The notes under the pieces are model-generated. The model did no database searches. It worked only from the letters and a program-made list of their open reading frames with translations, and was not told the DNA's origin. From contig JADHLI010000012.1 of the NCBI GenBank assembly GCA_016780775.1, forward strand, positions 1 through 61,405: a stretch of DNA of 61,405 nucleotides, read 5' to 3'. Made by a program: the position numbers and the translations under genes. This document shows, piece after piece, positions 51,916 to 59,622 of this stretch. Numbering within the stretch: position 1 is the stretch's first letter; each line of letters begins with the position of its first letter. This stretch comes from Alphaproteobacteria bacterium (GTDB lineage Bacteria; Pseudomonadota; Alphaproteobacteria; Puniceispirillales; Puniceispirillaceae).

Positions 51916-52474
51916 CTTCTTTCATTATTTCACCCAAGTCGTTCCAAACTTCTTGGAAGGTGATTTTCCCATTTTTAAGCGTAAATTTGTCTATAAAGCG
52001 AATATCTTTAAAAGAAGTGCCGTCCAACCAGACGCCATGCAGGTTTCCAAAACAGGTCACAATGGCCTCTGTTCTCTGAAAAGAAGTGTCAAACCCATCA
52101 TAGGTTTTATGAACAGACTGATACCGCCTTTTTGCCCATGCGACCAATTCATCGAGCTGGGCAAACCGATTATTGCCAGGAAAGACCATTTCAAAACCTT
52201 CTGCCAGAAATGTTGAGGCACGAGCCAGATCGCGCTGTTCCATCGCATCTAAAAATTGCCTGACCATTACTTCTGGTTGTACAGTGGCCTTGGCAGGGGC
52301 TCTGTTTATCCGCCCGCGCATGTAATTTTCTGCTTCAACCTCTTTTATGGTGACAATAACCAAATCCGGATGGGCCCCTATCGTTGCGCATGCCACATCG
52401 GTCAGGCGTTCACTGATTAATTGGCGGGTTTGCTGGTCATACCCTTTAATCAGCGTGCATTCTATCATCGGCAT
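51908..52474 (-). CDS. 4-oxalocrotonate tautomerase-like domain fused to a SnoaL domain
   Basis: 188 residues. Residues 1-62 look like a tautomerase monomer: MPMIECTLIKGYDQQTRQLI with Pro2 ready to be the N-terminal catalytic base, and an Arg-rich end. Residues about 68-185 form a SnoaL/NTF2-like domain (VMVRQFLDAMEQRDLARAST, FIDKFTLKNGKITFQEVW). GGAG lies before ATG. I know no common family with this fusion. It is followed by a second, free SnoaL gene and divergent from the hydratase operon. Confidence 0.78.
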   Translation of the reverse strand: MPMIECTLIKGYDQQTRQLISERLTDVACATIGAHPDLVIVTIKEVEAENYMRGRINRAPAKATVQPEVMVRQFLDAMEQRDLARASTFLAEGFEMVFPGNNRFAQLDELVAWAKRRYQSVHKTYDGFDTSFQRTEAIVTCFGNLHGVWLDGTSFKDIRFIDKFTLKNGKITFQEVWNDLGEIMKEDG

Positions 52475-52580
52475 GTTTTGCTCTCCTTTTAAAGACTATT
52501 TTCACATGTATTTTGCCAATTAGTATAGAAAAAAATAAGCTTTAATCATTCATCTATCTGCTGAAGTTTTCGCAGAAAAC

Positions 52581-52611
52581 AGTTTCATTAAACTAAAACT
52601 ATGATAGTTTT
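52581..52611. promoter_or_regulatory. Operator-like palindromes before the hydratase operon
   Basis: AGTTT-CATT-AAACT (52581-52594) is immediately followed by the perfect 17-bp palindrome AAAACTATGATAGTTTT (52595-52611), which ends 5 bp before the hydratase ATG. It lies in the 142-bp gap between divergent operons and so could control both. No regulator gene is near. Confidence 0.65.
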
Positions 52612-52616
52612 TATAC

Positions 52617-53885
52617 ATGCGTACCCTTGCCCAAAGACTTATTTCAAAAGCCTGTAACAGTGACCAGGTCAACACCGGCGACATTGTCGTGTGCAAGGTT
52701 GATTTGGCAATGATACATGATTCTGGCGGCCCAAGGAGAGTAAAGCCTATCTTGCAAAGATTGGGGCGCGAGGTGTGGGATAAAGATAAAGTTGTTGTAG
52801 TCACAGATCATTATGTGCCTGTAGAAAGTGAAGAGACGAAGGCAATTCAACTTCTCACCAGACAATGGGTAAGAGACCAAGATATCCAAAATTTTTATGA
52901 TCAGCAGGGCATTTGTCATGTTGTCCTACCTGAACGTGGTCATTTGAAGCCAGGCATGTTCTGTGTTGGCGGAGATAGTCATTCGCCAACTGGTGGGGCT
53001 TTTGGTGCATTTATGTTTGGTATTGGAGCCACTGAAATGGCTGGAGTTCTGGTGACAGGCGAGATATGGATTAAAGTGCCACAAACGATTTTGATAAGCT
53101 GGCAAGGACAGCTATCACCTTATGTAACAGCAAAAGATATGATGCTGGCAACCTGCAGGGATATTGGCATGGGAGGTGGGCGCTATCAGGCGGTTCAATT
53201 TGCAGGTGAGGCTGTGCGGGCCCTGTCAATGCAAGAACGCATGACGCTCTCGAACATGGCCGCAGAGCTTGGTGCTCAAGTAGGGTTGATCGCCCCTGAT
53301 GAAAAGACCGCAGCCTATTTACAGAACGCGGGTGTTGAAATGCCTGAGGATTGGCAGGATTTTTGTATTGAAGAGGCAGCAGAGGGCGACCAGAAAATCT
53401 GCTATGATGCACAAACGCTTGCCCCGCAAATAGCTGCGCCGCACTCACCTGAAAATGCAGATAATGCGCAGGCATTCAAAAACACCCGATTTGATTTAGC
53501 TTATATTGGTGCTTGCACAGGTGCAAAATTTGTTGATTTGGCCGCTGCCGCTTCGGTTTTGAAGGGCCGCAAAATTGCTTCTGGGATTACACTTAAAGTG
53601 GCCCCAGCCAGTCTGCGCGATCAAAAACGCGCAGAAAAAGAAGGCATTATGCAAATTCTCGTAGATGCGGGGGCAGAATTTTTATCTAACTCTTGTGGCA
53701 TTTGCGCAGGTTATGGTGCAGATAGATTGGCTGAAAATCAAGTTTGCTTGTCTTCTACAGCACGTAATTTCAAAGGGCGCATGGGCGCGGCTAGCTCTCA
53801 GGTATATTTGGCTTCACCTTATACAGTCGCTGCTTCTGCTGTTACTGGTAGAATGATTGACCCCCGTGAAATTTTGGCGGAATAA
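52617..53885 (+). CDS. Aconitase-family hydratase, large subunit (LeuC / dimethylmaleate hydratase-like)
   Basis: 422 residues. The [4Fe-4S] ligands are all present: Cys300 (IGACTG), Cys360 and Cys363 (SNSCGICAG). FCVGGDSHSPTGGAFGAFMFG and STARNFKGRMG are family blocks. Such two-part enzymes hydrate isopropylmalate, methylmalate, maleate or dimethylmaleate-type substrates. Leucine synthesis is unlikely here because leuA and leuB are absent and catabolic genes surround it. No ribosome site is visible before ATG, so a leaderless or poorly initiated transcript is possible. First of seven plus-strand genes. Confidence 0.85.
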   Translation: MRTLAQRLISKACNSDQVNTGDIVVCKVDLAMIHDSGGPRRVKPILQRLGREVWDKDKVVVVTDHYVPVESEETKAIQLLTRQWVRDQDIQNFYDQQGICHVVLPERGHLKPGMFCVGGDSHSPTGGAFGAFMFGIGATEMAGVLVTGEIWIKVPQTILISWQGQLSPYVTAKDMMLATCRDIGMGGGRYQAVQFAGEAVRALSMQERMTLSNMAAELGAQVGLIAPDEKTAAYLQNAGVEMPEDWQDFCIEEAAEGDQKICYDAQTLAPQIAAPHSPENADNAQAFKNTRFDLAYIGACTGAKFVDLAAAASVLKGRKIASGITLKVAPASLRDQKRAEKEGIMQILVDAGAEFLSNSCGICAGYGADRLAENQVCLSSTARNFKGRMGAASSQVYLASPYTVAASAVTGRMIDPREILAE

Positions 53886-53894
53886 GGGAGCGTT

Positions 53895-54392
53895 ATGGGC
53901 AGGCTATGGCGATTTGATGAGGCGATTAACACCGATGTTTTGGCACCAGGCATTTATATGAAATCTTCATTGGAAGTGCTTGCCCCACATTGTCTCGAGG
54001 CAGTTCGGCCTGAATTTGCTTCGCAGGTTAGGGCAGGAGATGTCTTTATGGCTGGCCACAATATGGGTGCTGGTTCCTCTCGTGAACAGGCTGCTGAAGT
54101 GCTGAAATTTCTTGGAGTATCTTGTGTTGTCGCCCAAAGCTTTGCGGGTATATTTTATCGTAATGCCATTAATCTGGGGTTGCCCGTATTTGTGCTTCCC
54201 GCTTTAGACAGGCTTCCTAGCGCATTGCACGATAGTGCCAATGTGGTCTTTGATTTTGATAGTGCAAAACTCAGCCTGCCAGAGCATAAATTACATATCC
54301 AGCTAGACCCGCTACCCTCATTTTTGCGGGACTTAATCTTAGATGGCGGGCTTGTGCAACATTTGGAAAAACGCTTTGCCATTTTGCGTTAG
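53895..54392 (+). CDS. Aconitase-family hydratase, small subunit (LeuD-like)
   Basis: 165 residues with the swivel-domain signatures DEAINTDVLAPGIY and AGHNMGAGSSREQAAEVLKFLG, where GSSREQAA binds substrate carboxylate, and VVAQSFAGIFYRNAINLGLPV. It lies 9 bp after the large subunit. Together they form an alpha-hydroxydicarboxylate dehydratase/hydratase; the substrate is unknown. Confidence 0.88.
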   Translation: MGRLWRFDEAINTDVLAPGIYMKSSLEVLAPHCLEAVRPEFASQVRAGDVFMAGHNMGAGSSREQAAEVLKFLGVSCVVAQSFAGIFYRNAINLGLPVFVLPALDRLPSALHDSANVVFDFDSAKLSLPEHKLHIQLDPLPSFLRDLILDGGLVQHLEKRFAILR

Positions 54393-54401
54393 AGGTGACG
54401 A

Positions 54402-55250
54402 ATGTTAAAACTACTGTTAAGAGATGAGTTTGTTCTTGCGCCAGGGATTTATGATGCGCTTTCAGGTTTGATTGCCGAACAATCTGGTGCGAAGGCCGTC
54501 TATTTATCTGGGGCCAGCATTGCCTATACCCGTTTTGGACGCTCGGATATCGGGCTTGTCTCTGTTTCAGAAGTTTATGATACTTTGGCAGCTATCACTG
54601 AACGTATCGCCATCCCTGTGATCGTAGATGCCGATACAGGCTATGGAAATGCGTTAAATGTCCAACGCACAGTGCGCAATTTTGAACGCGCTGGGGCGTG
54701 TGCAATCCAACTTGAAGACCAGTCCTTTCCAAAACGGTGTGGCCATCTTGCTGACAAGCGGTTGGTCACACAATCTGAGATGGTAGGAAAAATAAAAGCA
54801 GCCTTAGATGCAAGACAAGATGACAATACACTCATTATTGCCAGAACCGATGCGCGTGCAGTTGATGGGTTTGAAGCGGCTTTGGCGCGCGGGGCAGCTT
54901 TCAAAGAAGCAGGGGCAGATATTTTGTTTATTGAAGCCCCGCAGTCGCTTGAAGAAATGCAGAAGATTACAGCTACATTTGCAGCAGATATTCCACTTCT
55001 TGCGAATATGGTGGAAGGCGGAAAAACGCCTATTCGCACCGCCAATGACCTAGAACAGCTTGGCTATAAACTAGCAATTTTTCCAGGTGGTGCAGTGCGC
55101 GCAATTGCTTTGCATCTTCAAGCCTATTATCAAGGATTGCTAAAAGAGGGAAATAATGAAGCATTTTCGAAAAAAATGCATGATTTCAATGGATTGAATG
55201 AAGTTATCGGTACCAAAGAATTGCTGAAGTTTGGTAAAAAATACGAATAG
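54402..55250 (+). CDS. Isocitrate lyase/PEP mutase-family lyase (dimethylmalate or methylisocitrate lyase-like)
   Basis: 282 residues of the TIM-barrel family: APGIYDALSGLIAEQSG, YLSGASIA, DADTGYGN with metal-binding Asp76/Asp78, and QLEDQSFPKRCGH with catalytic Cys113. It splits 2-hydroxy acids bearing a beta-carboxylate into an oxo acid (commonly pyruvate or glyoxylate) and a carboxylate. It follows the hydratase subunits by 9 bp, the same order of steps as dimethylmaleate hydratase then 2,3-dimethylmalate lyase in nicotinate fermentation. Substrate inferred only at class level. Confidence 0.88.
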   Translation: MLKLLLRDEFVLAPGIYDALSGLIAEQSGAKAVYLSGASIAYTRFGRSDIGLVSVSEVYDTLAAITERIAIPVIVDADTGYGNALNVQRTVRNFERAGACAIQLEDQSFPKRCGHLADKRLVTQSEMVGKIKAALDARQDDNTLIIARTDARAVDGFEAALARGAAFKEAGADILFIEAPQSLEEMQKITATFAADIPLLANMVEGGKTPIRTANDLEQLGYKLAIFPGGAVRAIALHLQAYYQGLLKEGNNEAFSKKMHDFNGLNEVIGTKELLKFGKKYE

Positions 55251-55283
55251 AACCCAGTTAGTCATGATCAAGTAGAGTGAAAA

Positions 55284-56945
55284 ATGGATGCAGTTACACT
55301 AGCGATTTTAAAGGGCCGGCTTGAGCAGATAGCGGATGAAATGGATGCCACCTTGTTCCGTACGGCCTTCAACCCAATCATTGCCGAAGCACATGATGCC
55401 AGCCATGGTATCTATGATGCCAAGACAGGAGAGACCCTTATTCAAGGCAAGTCTGGCTTGCCTATCTTTGTTGGGGTGATGGCGTTTGCTGTAAAGGCTG
55501 TTATCGACAAAGTATCAAAGGATGGCCATTTGCAAGAAGGCGATGTCTTTATTTTTAACGACCCGTATGATGGGGGAACACATCTATCAGACTTCCGGCT
55601 CGTGAAACCTATTTTCAGAAATGGGGAAGTTTTCTGCTATCTCGCCTCTGTCGGACATTGGCATGATGTAGGTGGTAATGTTCCGGGTAATTATAATCCA
55701 GAAGCCAGGGAGAGTTTCCAAGAAGGAATGCTCATTCCGCCGGTTAAACTCTTTGAAGCGGGTGTAATGAAAGAGGATATAGTCGATATATTATCGGCAA
55801 ACTCTCGCCTGCCTATTTCTCTTTATGGGGATTTAAATGGTCAGATTAATGCGCTCGATTTGGGCCAAGAACGGCTCCATGCTATACTTGATGAATATTC
55901 AGAAGACACGATTTTAGACGCGCTCTCCGCATTGCGTGGCCGAGCAGAACAGATGATGAGAGAACACCTCCGTCAACTTGGCAGTAATAAGCTCCATGTT
56001 GAAGATTATCTTGATAATGATGGGGTAACCGACACCGCCCTAAAGCTTGCACTAGATATGACAATCACAGATTCAGGTGGGCTGATTATGGATTTCAGCC
56101 GCTCCAGCTCAGCATGTGATGGCCCGGTAAATATTTCGCGCTCCACAACTATTGCAGCGACCTATGTCGCTTTAAAACATATTTTCACAGATGTGCCTGC
56201 AAATGCAGGTGTTTTAAAACCGGTTGAGTTTATTATTCCTGAAAATTCATTTTTAAGCGTGAGGGCCCCAAAGCCTGTAGGCGGATATACAGAAACAATT
56301 TTACGTCTGATCGATGTGGTGTTTCAATGTTTCCAGCATGTTGCACCAGAAAAGGTAAATGGCTGTGCCTATGGCACGATTAATGCGCTTTCATTAGCGG
56401 GCTACAGAAAGAATGGGAGTCGCTGGGTAATGTTCTCGTTTTTTGGCGGTGGGCATGGTGGGCATCCTGAAGGTGATGGTCTGAACCATGGAAATGCCCC
56501 AATTTCTACAGCAACCATTCCACCGCTTGAAATCCTAGAAGCGGCTTACCCAGTACAATTCACCCAATGGGCATTGCGTCCTGATTCAGGGGGTGAGGGG
56601 GAAAATCGTGGCGGCTTGGGTGCCATTTATGAAATTGAATTATTAGAAGAAGAAGCAACAGGCTTTCTGTTCGGAGAGCGTGGAAAATTTGCACCTCAAG
56701 GTGTGGTTGGTGGTGGAAAAGGCGCTCAAAATATTTTTTCCTATGATAGTGATGAACCCGATGCTGAAAATGGGAAAAAATATCCCCCCCTCATTTCAAA
56801 AATTACAGGAATTCCTCTTAAAAAGGGCCAGCGCGTGCGGCTTGAAACACCTGGCGGCGGGGGCTATGGGGATGTAAAAAAACGCTCTAAGGCGCGTGTC
56901 GATTATGATCTGAAACAAGGCTATGTGACGCAGGTGAAACAATGA
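55284..56945 (+). CDS. hyuB: Hydantoinase/oxoprolinase B subunit
   Basis: 553 residues, complete. N-terminal LAILKGRLEQIADEMDATLFRTAFN and AEAHDASHGIYDA, NDPYDGGTHLSDF, FSRSSSACDGPVNIS, and the Gly-rich end VRLETPGGGGYGD. HyuB with HyuA forms ATP-dependent ring-opening amidohydrolases (N-methylhydantoinase, 5-oxoprolinase) or, in relatives, acetone or acetophenone carboxylases. Its last codons overlap hyuA (ATGA). The unusual order is B before A. Confidence 0.92.
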   Translation: MDAVTLAILKGRLEQIADEMDATLFRTAFNPIIAEAHDASHGIYDAKTGETLIQGKSGLPIFVGVMAFAVKAVIDKVSKDGHLQEGDVFIFNDPYDGGTHLSDFRLVKPIFRNGEVFCYLASVGHWHDVGGNVPGNYNPEARESFQEGMLIPPVKLFEAGVMKEDIVDILSANSRLPISLYGDLNGQINALDLGQERLHAILDEYSEDTILDALSALRGRAEQMMREHLRQLGSNKLHVEDYLDNDGVTDTALKLALDMTITDSGGLIMDFSRSSSACDGPVNISRSTTIAATYVALKHIFTDVPANAGVLKPVEFIIPENSFLSVRAPKPVGGYTETILRLIDVVFQCFQHVAPEKVNGCAYGTINALSLAGYRKNGSRWVMFSFFGGGHGGHPEGDGLNHGNAPISTATIPPLEILEAAYPVQFTQWALRPDSGGEGENRGGLGAIYEIELLEEEATGFLFGERGKFAPQGVVGGGKGAQNIFSYDSDEPDAENGKKYPPLISKITGIPLKKGQRVRLETPGGGGYGDVKKRSKARVDYDLKQGYVTQVKQ

Positions 56946-58993
56946 GTCGGAAGATGGTAATTGGGGTCGATGTCGGGGGCACTTTTACAGATATACTCGC
57001 CCTTGATGAGATATCCGGCACGGTGAAAGTCGTCAAAACCCCGTCTACACGGGGCGATCAATCCATTGGGTTCCTTGAGGGCATCCTCAGCGTGACAGAA
57101 GATTTATCTGCTGTGGCGACGGTAATTCATGGTACCACTGTTGCCACAAATGCATTGCTTGAGCGTAAAGGGGCGAAAACAGGCATTATTACAACAGCTG
57201 GCTTTCGTGATGTCCTTGAAATGCGTCGGCGTGACAGACCACAGACTTGGGGGCTTTGGGGACAATTCGTGCCAGTTGTTGATCGTCAGAACAGAATAGA
57301 GGTGGCAGAGCGCACTTTGGCAGATGGGACAATTCGTCAGGCTGTCAACGAACAAGAAGTAAAAGCTGCAGCCGAAACATTGCTTGCAAATGGATGCCTA
57401 TCGGTATGTCTGTTTTTCATTAATGGTTATGCCAATCCAAAAAATGAGCAGGTCGCTGCAAAAATATTGCGGGCGTGCTGGCTAAATGAACATGTCAGTG
57501 TTGCAACAGAAATTCTGCCGGAAATACGAGAATTTGAACGCTGTTCAACTGCAACATTAAATGCATATCTGCAACCGCCAGTTGCAAATTATCTAGCCAG
57601 ACTTGAAGACAGAATTGCCGAACAGAAGGCGGAATCAGAAATTTTGATTGTCCAGTCCAATGGCGGTGTGATGTCTGTAGAATCTGCAAAATCATTGCCT
57701 ATAAAGACCGCTTTATCTGGCCCGGCTGCAGGTGTGGTTGCTGCGCGTCAAATCGCTTCAGCCGCAGGTTTTGATAATATTATTACAGGGGATATGGGCG
57801 GAACATCTTTTGATGTGTCTTTGGTGGCAGACGGTCAAAATATGCTTACCGCTCAGGTAAATATTGATTTTGGAATGACTATTCGTGTGCCAATGATTGA
57901 AATGACGACCATTGGCGCTGGCGGCGGGTCGATCGCACATATTGATGAAACAGGGCTATTAGAAATAGGCCCTGAATCTGCAGGCTCTGATCCTGGCCCG
58001 GCTTGTTATGGGCTGGGCAATACACGGCCCACCGTTACCGATGCTAATCTTCTGCTGGGCAGAATCGATGCTACCAATCCGATAGGCGGTAAACAAAAAT
58101 CGCTGGATAAACAAGCTGCCATAGGCGCAATAGAAACAAATATTGCTAAGCCACTTGGGCTAGATGTTTATGACGCAGCAGAGGCGATTATCAAAGTAGC
58201 AAACGCTAAGATGGGCGGGGCGATCAGGCTGATTTCTATTGAGCGTGGCTATGATCCAAAGCTCTTTGCGATGATGCCCTTTGGCGGTGGTGGCGCATTA
58301 CATACAGGTGCTTTGATGCTCGATATTGGTCTTGGGGCGTCTGTGGTTCCACGTTATCCGGGTGTGAATTCTGCTTTGGGGTGTGTGATGTCCGACTTAC
58401 GCCATGATGAAGTGCGTACCATGAATGTTTTGCTGGATGGGCTTGATTGTGCTGAGCTTGCGCAGATGATTAAAGAGATCACTTTAGCCTCAACCAAAAG
58501 AGTTCAAAACACCAAAGCCAAGCTGGCATCGATTGATAGAATTATTGAGTTAGACATGCTCTATATGGGGCAGTCTCATTCTGTTGCAGTGCCCATATTA
58601 GAGGATCCGGAGAAGCTGACAGTTGCCACTATTGGTGCGGCTTTTGATCGAGCCTATACAAAAGCCTATAGTCGTCCATTAACAGGTATCCCTATCCGAA
58701 TCCTTAATCTGCGGCTGTCTATGGTTGGTGTGCGGCCGGCAATTGATTTGCAAATTCTTACAAAGGGTGCGCGCGCAAATTCTGTTGCATCCTGTTTAAT
58801 CTCAGAACAGCCAATTTATGCCGATGGTTCATGGCATAACGGCCAGATTATTGACCGGCTTCGTCTGCCAGAAGGGGCTGAATTACATGGCCCAGCATTA
58901 TTGGTTCAGCCAGATGCAACCATCTATCTTGACCCCTTTATCAGCGCAACTGTGGATAGCTTCGGCAATATTATTATGAAGACCAGAGGATAG
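56942..58993 (+). CDS. hyuA: Hydantoinase/oxoprolinase A subunit
   Basis: 683 residues. ATP-binding actin-like domain: GVDVGGTFTDILALD, VIHGTTVATNALLERKGA, GDMGGTSFDVSL and MTTIGAGGGSIAHID. A hydantoinase_A core and a C-terminal beta domain follow. It phosphorylates or activates the substrate for the HyuB half. It overlaps hyuB by 4 bp and lies 1 bp before the isochorismatase-fold gene. Confidence 0.92.
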   Translation: MSRKMVIGVDVGGTFTDILALDEISGTVKVVKTPSTRGDQSIGFLEGILSVTEDLSAVATVIHGTTVATNALLERKGAKTGIITTAGFRDVLEMRRRDRPQTWGLWGQFVPVVDRQNRIEVAERTLADGTIRQAVNEQEVKAAAETLLANGCLSVCLFFINGYANPKNEQVAAKILRACWLNEHVSVATEILPEIREFERCSTATLNAYLQPPVANYLARLEDRIAEQKAESEILIVQSNGGVMSVESAKSLPIKTALSGPAAGVVAARQIASAAGFDNIITGDMGGTSFDVSLVADGQNMLTAQVNIDFGMTIRVPMIEMTTIGAGGGSIAHIDETGLLEIGPESAGSDPGPACYGLGNTRPTVTDANLLLGRIDATNPIGGKQKSLDKQAAIGAIETNIAKPLGLDVYDAAEAIIKVANAKMGGAIRLISIERGYDPKLFAMMPFGGGGALHTGALMLDIGLGASVVPRYPGVNSALGCVMSDLRHDEVRTMNVLLDGLDCAELAQMIKEITLASTKRVQNTKAKLASIDRIIELDMLYMGQSHSVAVPILEDPEKLTVATIGAAFDRAYTKAYSRPLTGIPIRILNLRLSMVGVRPAIDLQILTKGARANSVASCLISEQPIYADGSWHNGQIIDRLRLPEGAELHGPALLVQPDATIYLDPFISATVDSFGNIIMKTRG

Positions 58994-58994
58994 G

Positions 58995-59618
58995 ATGATG
59001 AAACATAATGCCCAGAAATTAAATGCCGAAAAGACGGCCATTTTGATAGTTGATCTTCAAAATGACTTTCTTGACCCCAACGGGGCATATGGCAAGGCTG
59101 GCCAGACAAGTCCCGAAATCGCCGCTCTGCCAGAAAAGCTTCTTCCGCTTTTGAATCTTGTGCGCAAAAAAGGGGGTTGGATAGTTTCTACCCAATTTAC
59201 CCTAGTGCCCGGAAAGGCAGGAGAGCCCTTTATCGCCTTCCATCTGAAAAAATTACGCCCCTTTTTAAAAAAGGGAGATTTTGCACCGGCTTCGTGGGGC
59301 AATAGCCTGGTCGATAAGCTTCAGCCTGCAGATATTACGGTTGAAAAAGTAGCCTATTCTGCTTTCTATCAGACGCGTATGGAATTCGCACTATCGCGTG
59401 CTGGGATAAACACATTATTTGTTTGCGGTATTGTTACCAACGGCGGGGTGGCCTCAACCGTTCGTGATGCCCATGTTCGAGATTTTCATACTATAACCCT
59501 GGAAGATGGGTGTGCGGCATTTTCACCTGAAACCCATCATGTCGCGATAAAATCTCTCTCGACAGTTGGTGAGGTTATGTCGATTGCGCAAGCTATGAAG
59601 CTGTTTGAAGCAGTCTAG
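58995..59618 (+). CDS. Isochorismatase-fold hydrolase lacking the catalytic cysteine
   Basis: 207 residues. Asp20 (LIVDLQNDF) and Lys118 (VEKVAYSAF) of the isochorismatase/nicotinamidase triad are present. The Cys that follows TN in N-carbamoylsarcosine or maleamate amidases is replaced by Gly151 (GIVTNGGVASTVRDAH). Non-cysteine members such as the isochorismatase PhzD hydrolyse ether bonds using Asp. A role in opening a vinyl ether or acting on the HyuAB product is possible. It is tightly packed (1 bp) after hyuA, so co-translated. Confidence 0.82.
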   Translation: MMKHNAQKLNAEKTAILIVDLQNDFLDPNGAYGKAGQTSPEIAALPEKLLPLLNLVRKKGGWIVSTQFTLVPGKAGEPFIAFHLKKLRPFLKKGDFAPASWGNSLVDKLQPADITVEKVAYSAFYQTRMEFALSRAGINTLFVCGIVTNGGVASTVRDAHVRDFHTITLEDGCAAFSPETHHVAIKSLSTVGEVMSIAQAMKLFEAV

Positions 59619-59622
59619 AGCT

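Noticed and set aside
52617-54392. Leucine biosynthesis genes leuC and leuD
   Set aside because: leuA and leuB are absent, the neighbours are a lyase and HyuAB, and the location is an island; a catabolic hydratase is more likely.
55284-58993. Acetone or acetophenone carboxylase
   Set aside because: The small carboxylase subunits are missing and the two genes match the plain HyuA/HyuB layout, though carboxylase-like chemistry cannot be excluded from sequence alone.
58995-59618. Nicotinamidase or N-carbamoylsarcosine amidase call
   Set aside because: The catalytic cysteine position is glycine, so the thiol mechanism of these enzymes is not available.
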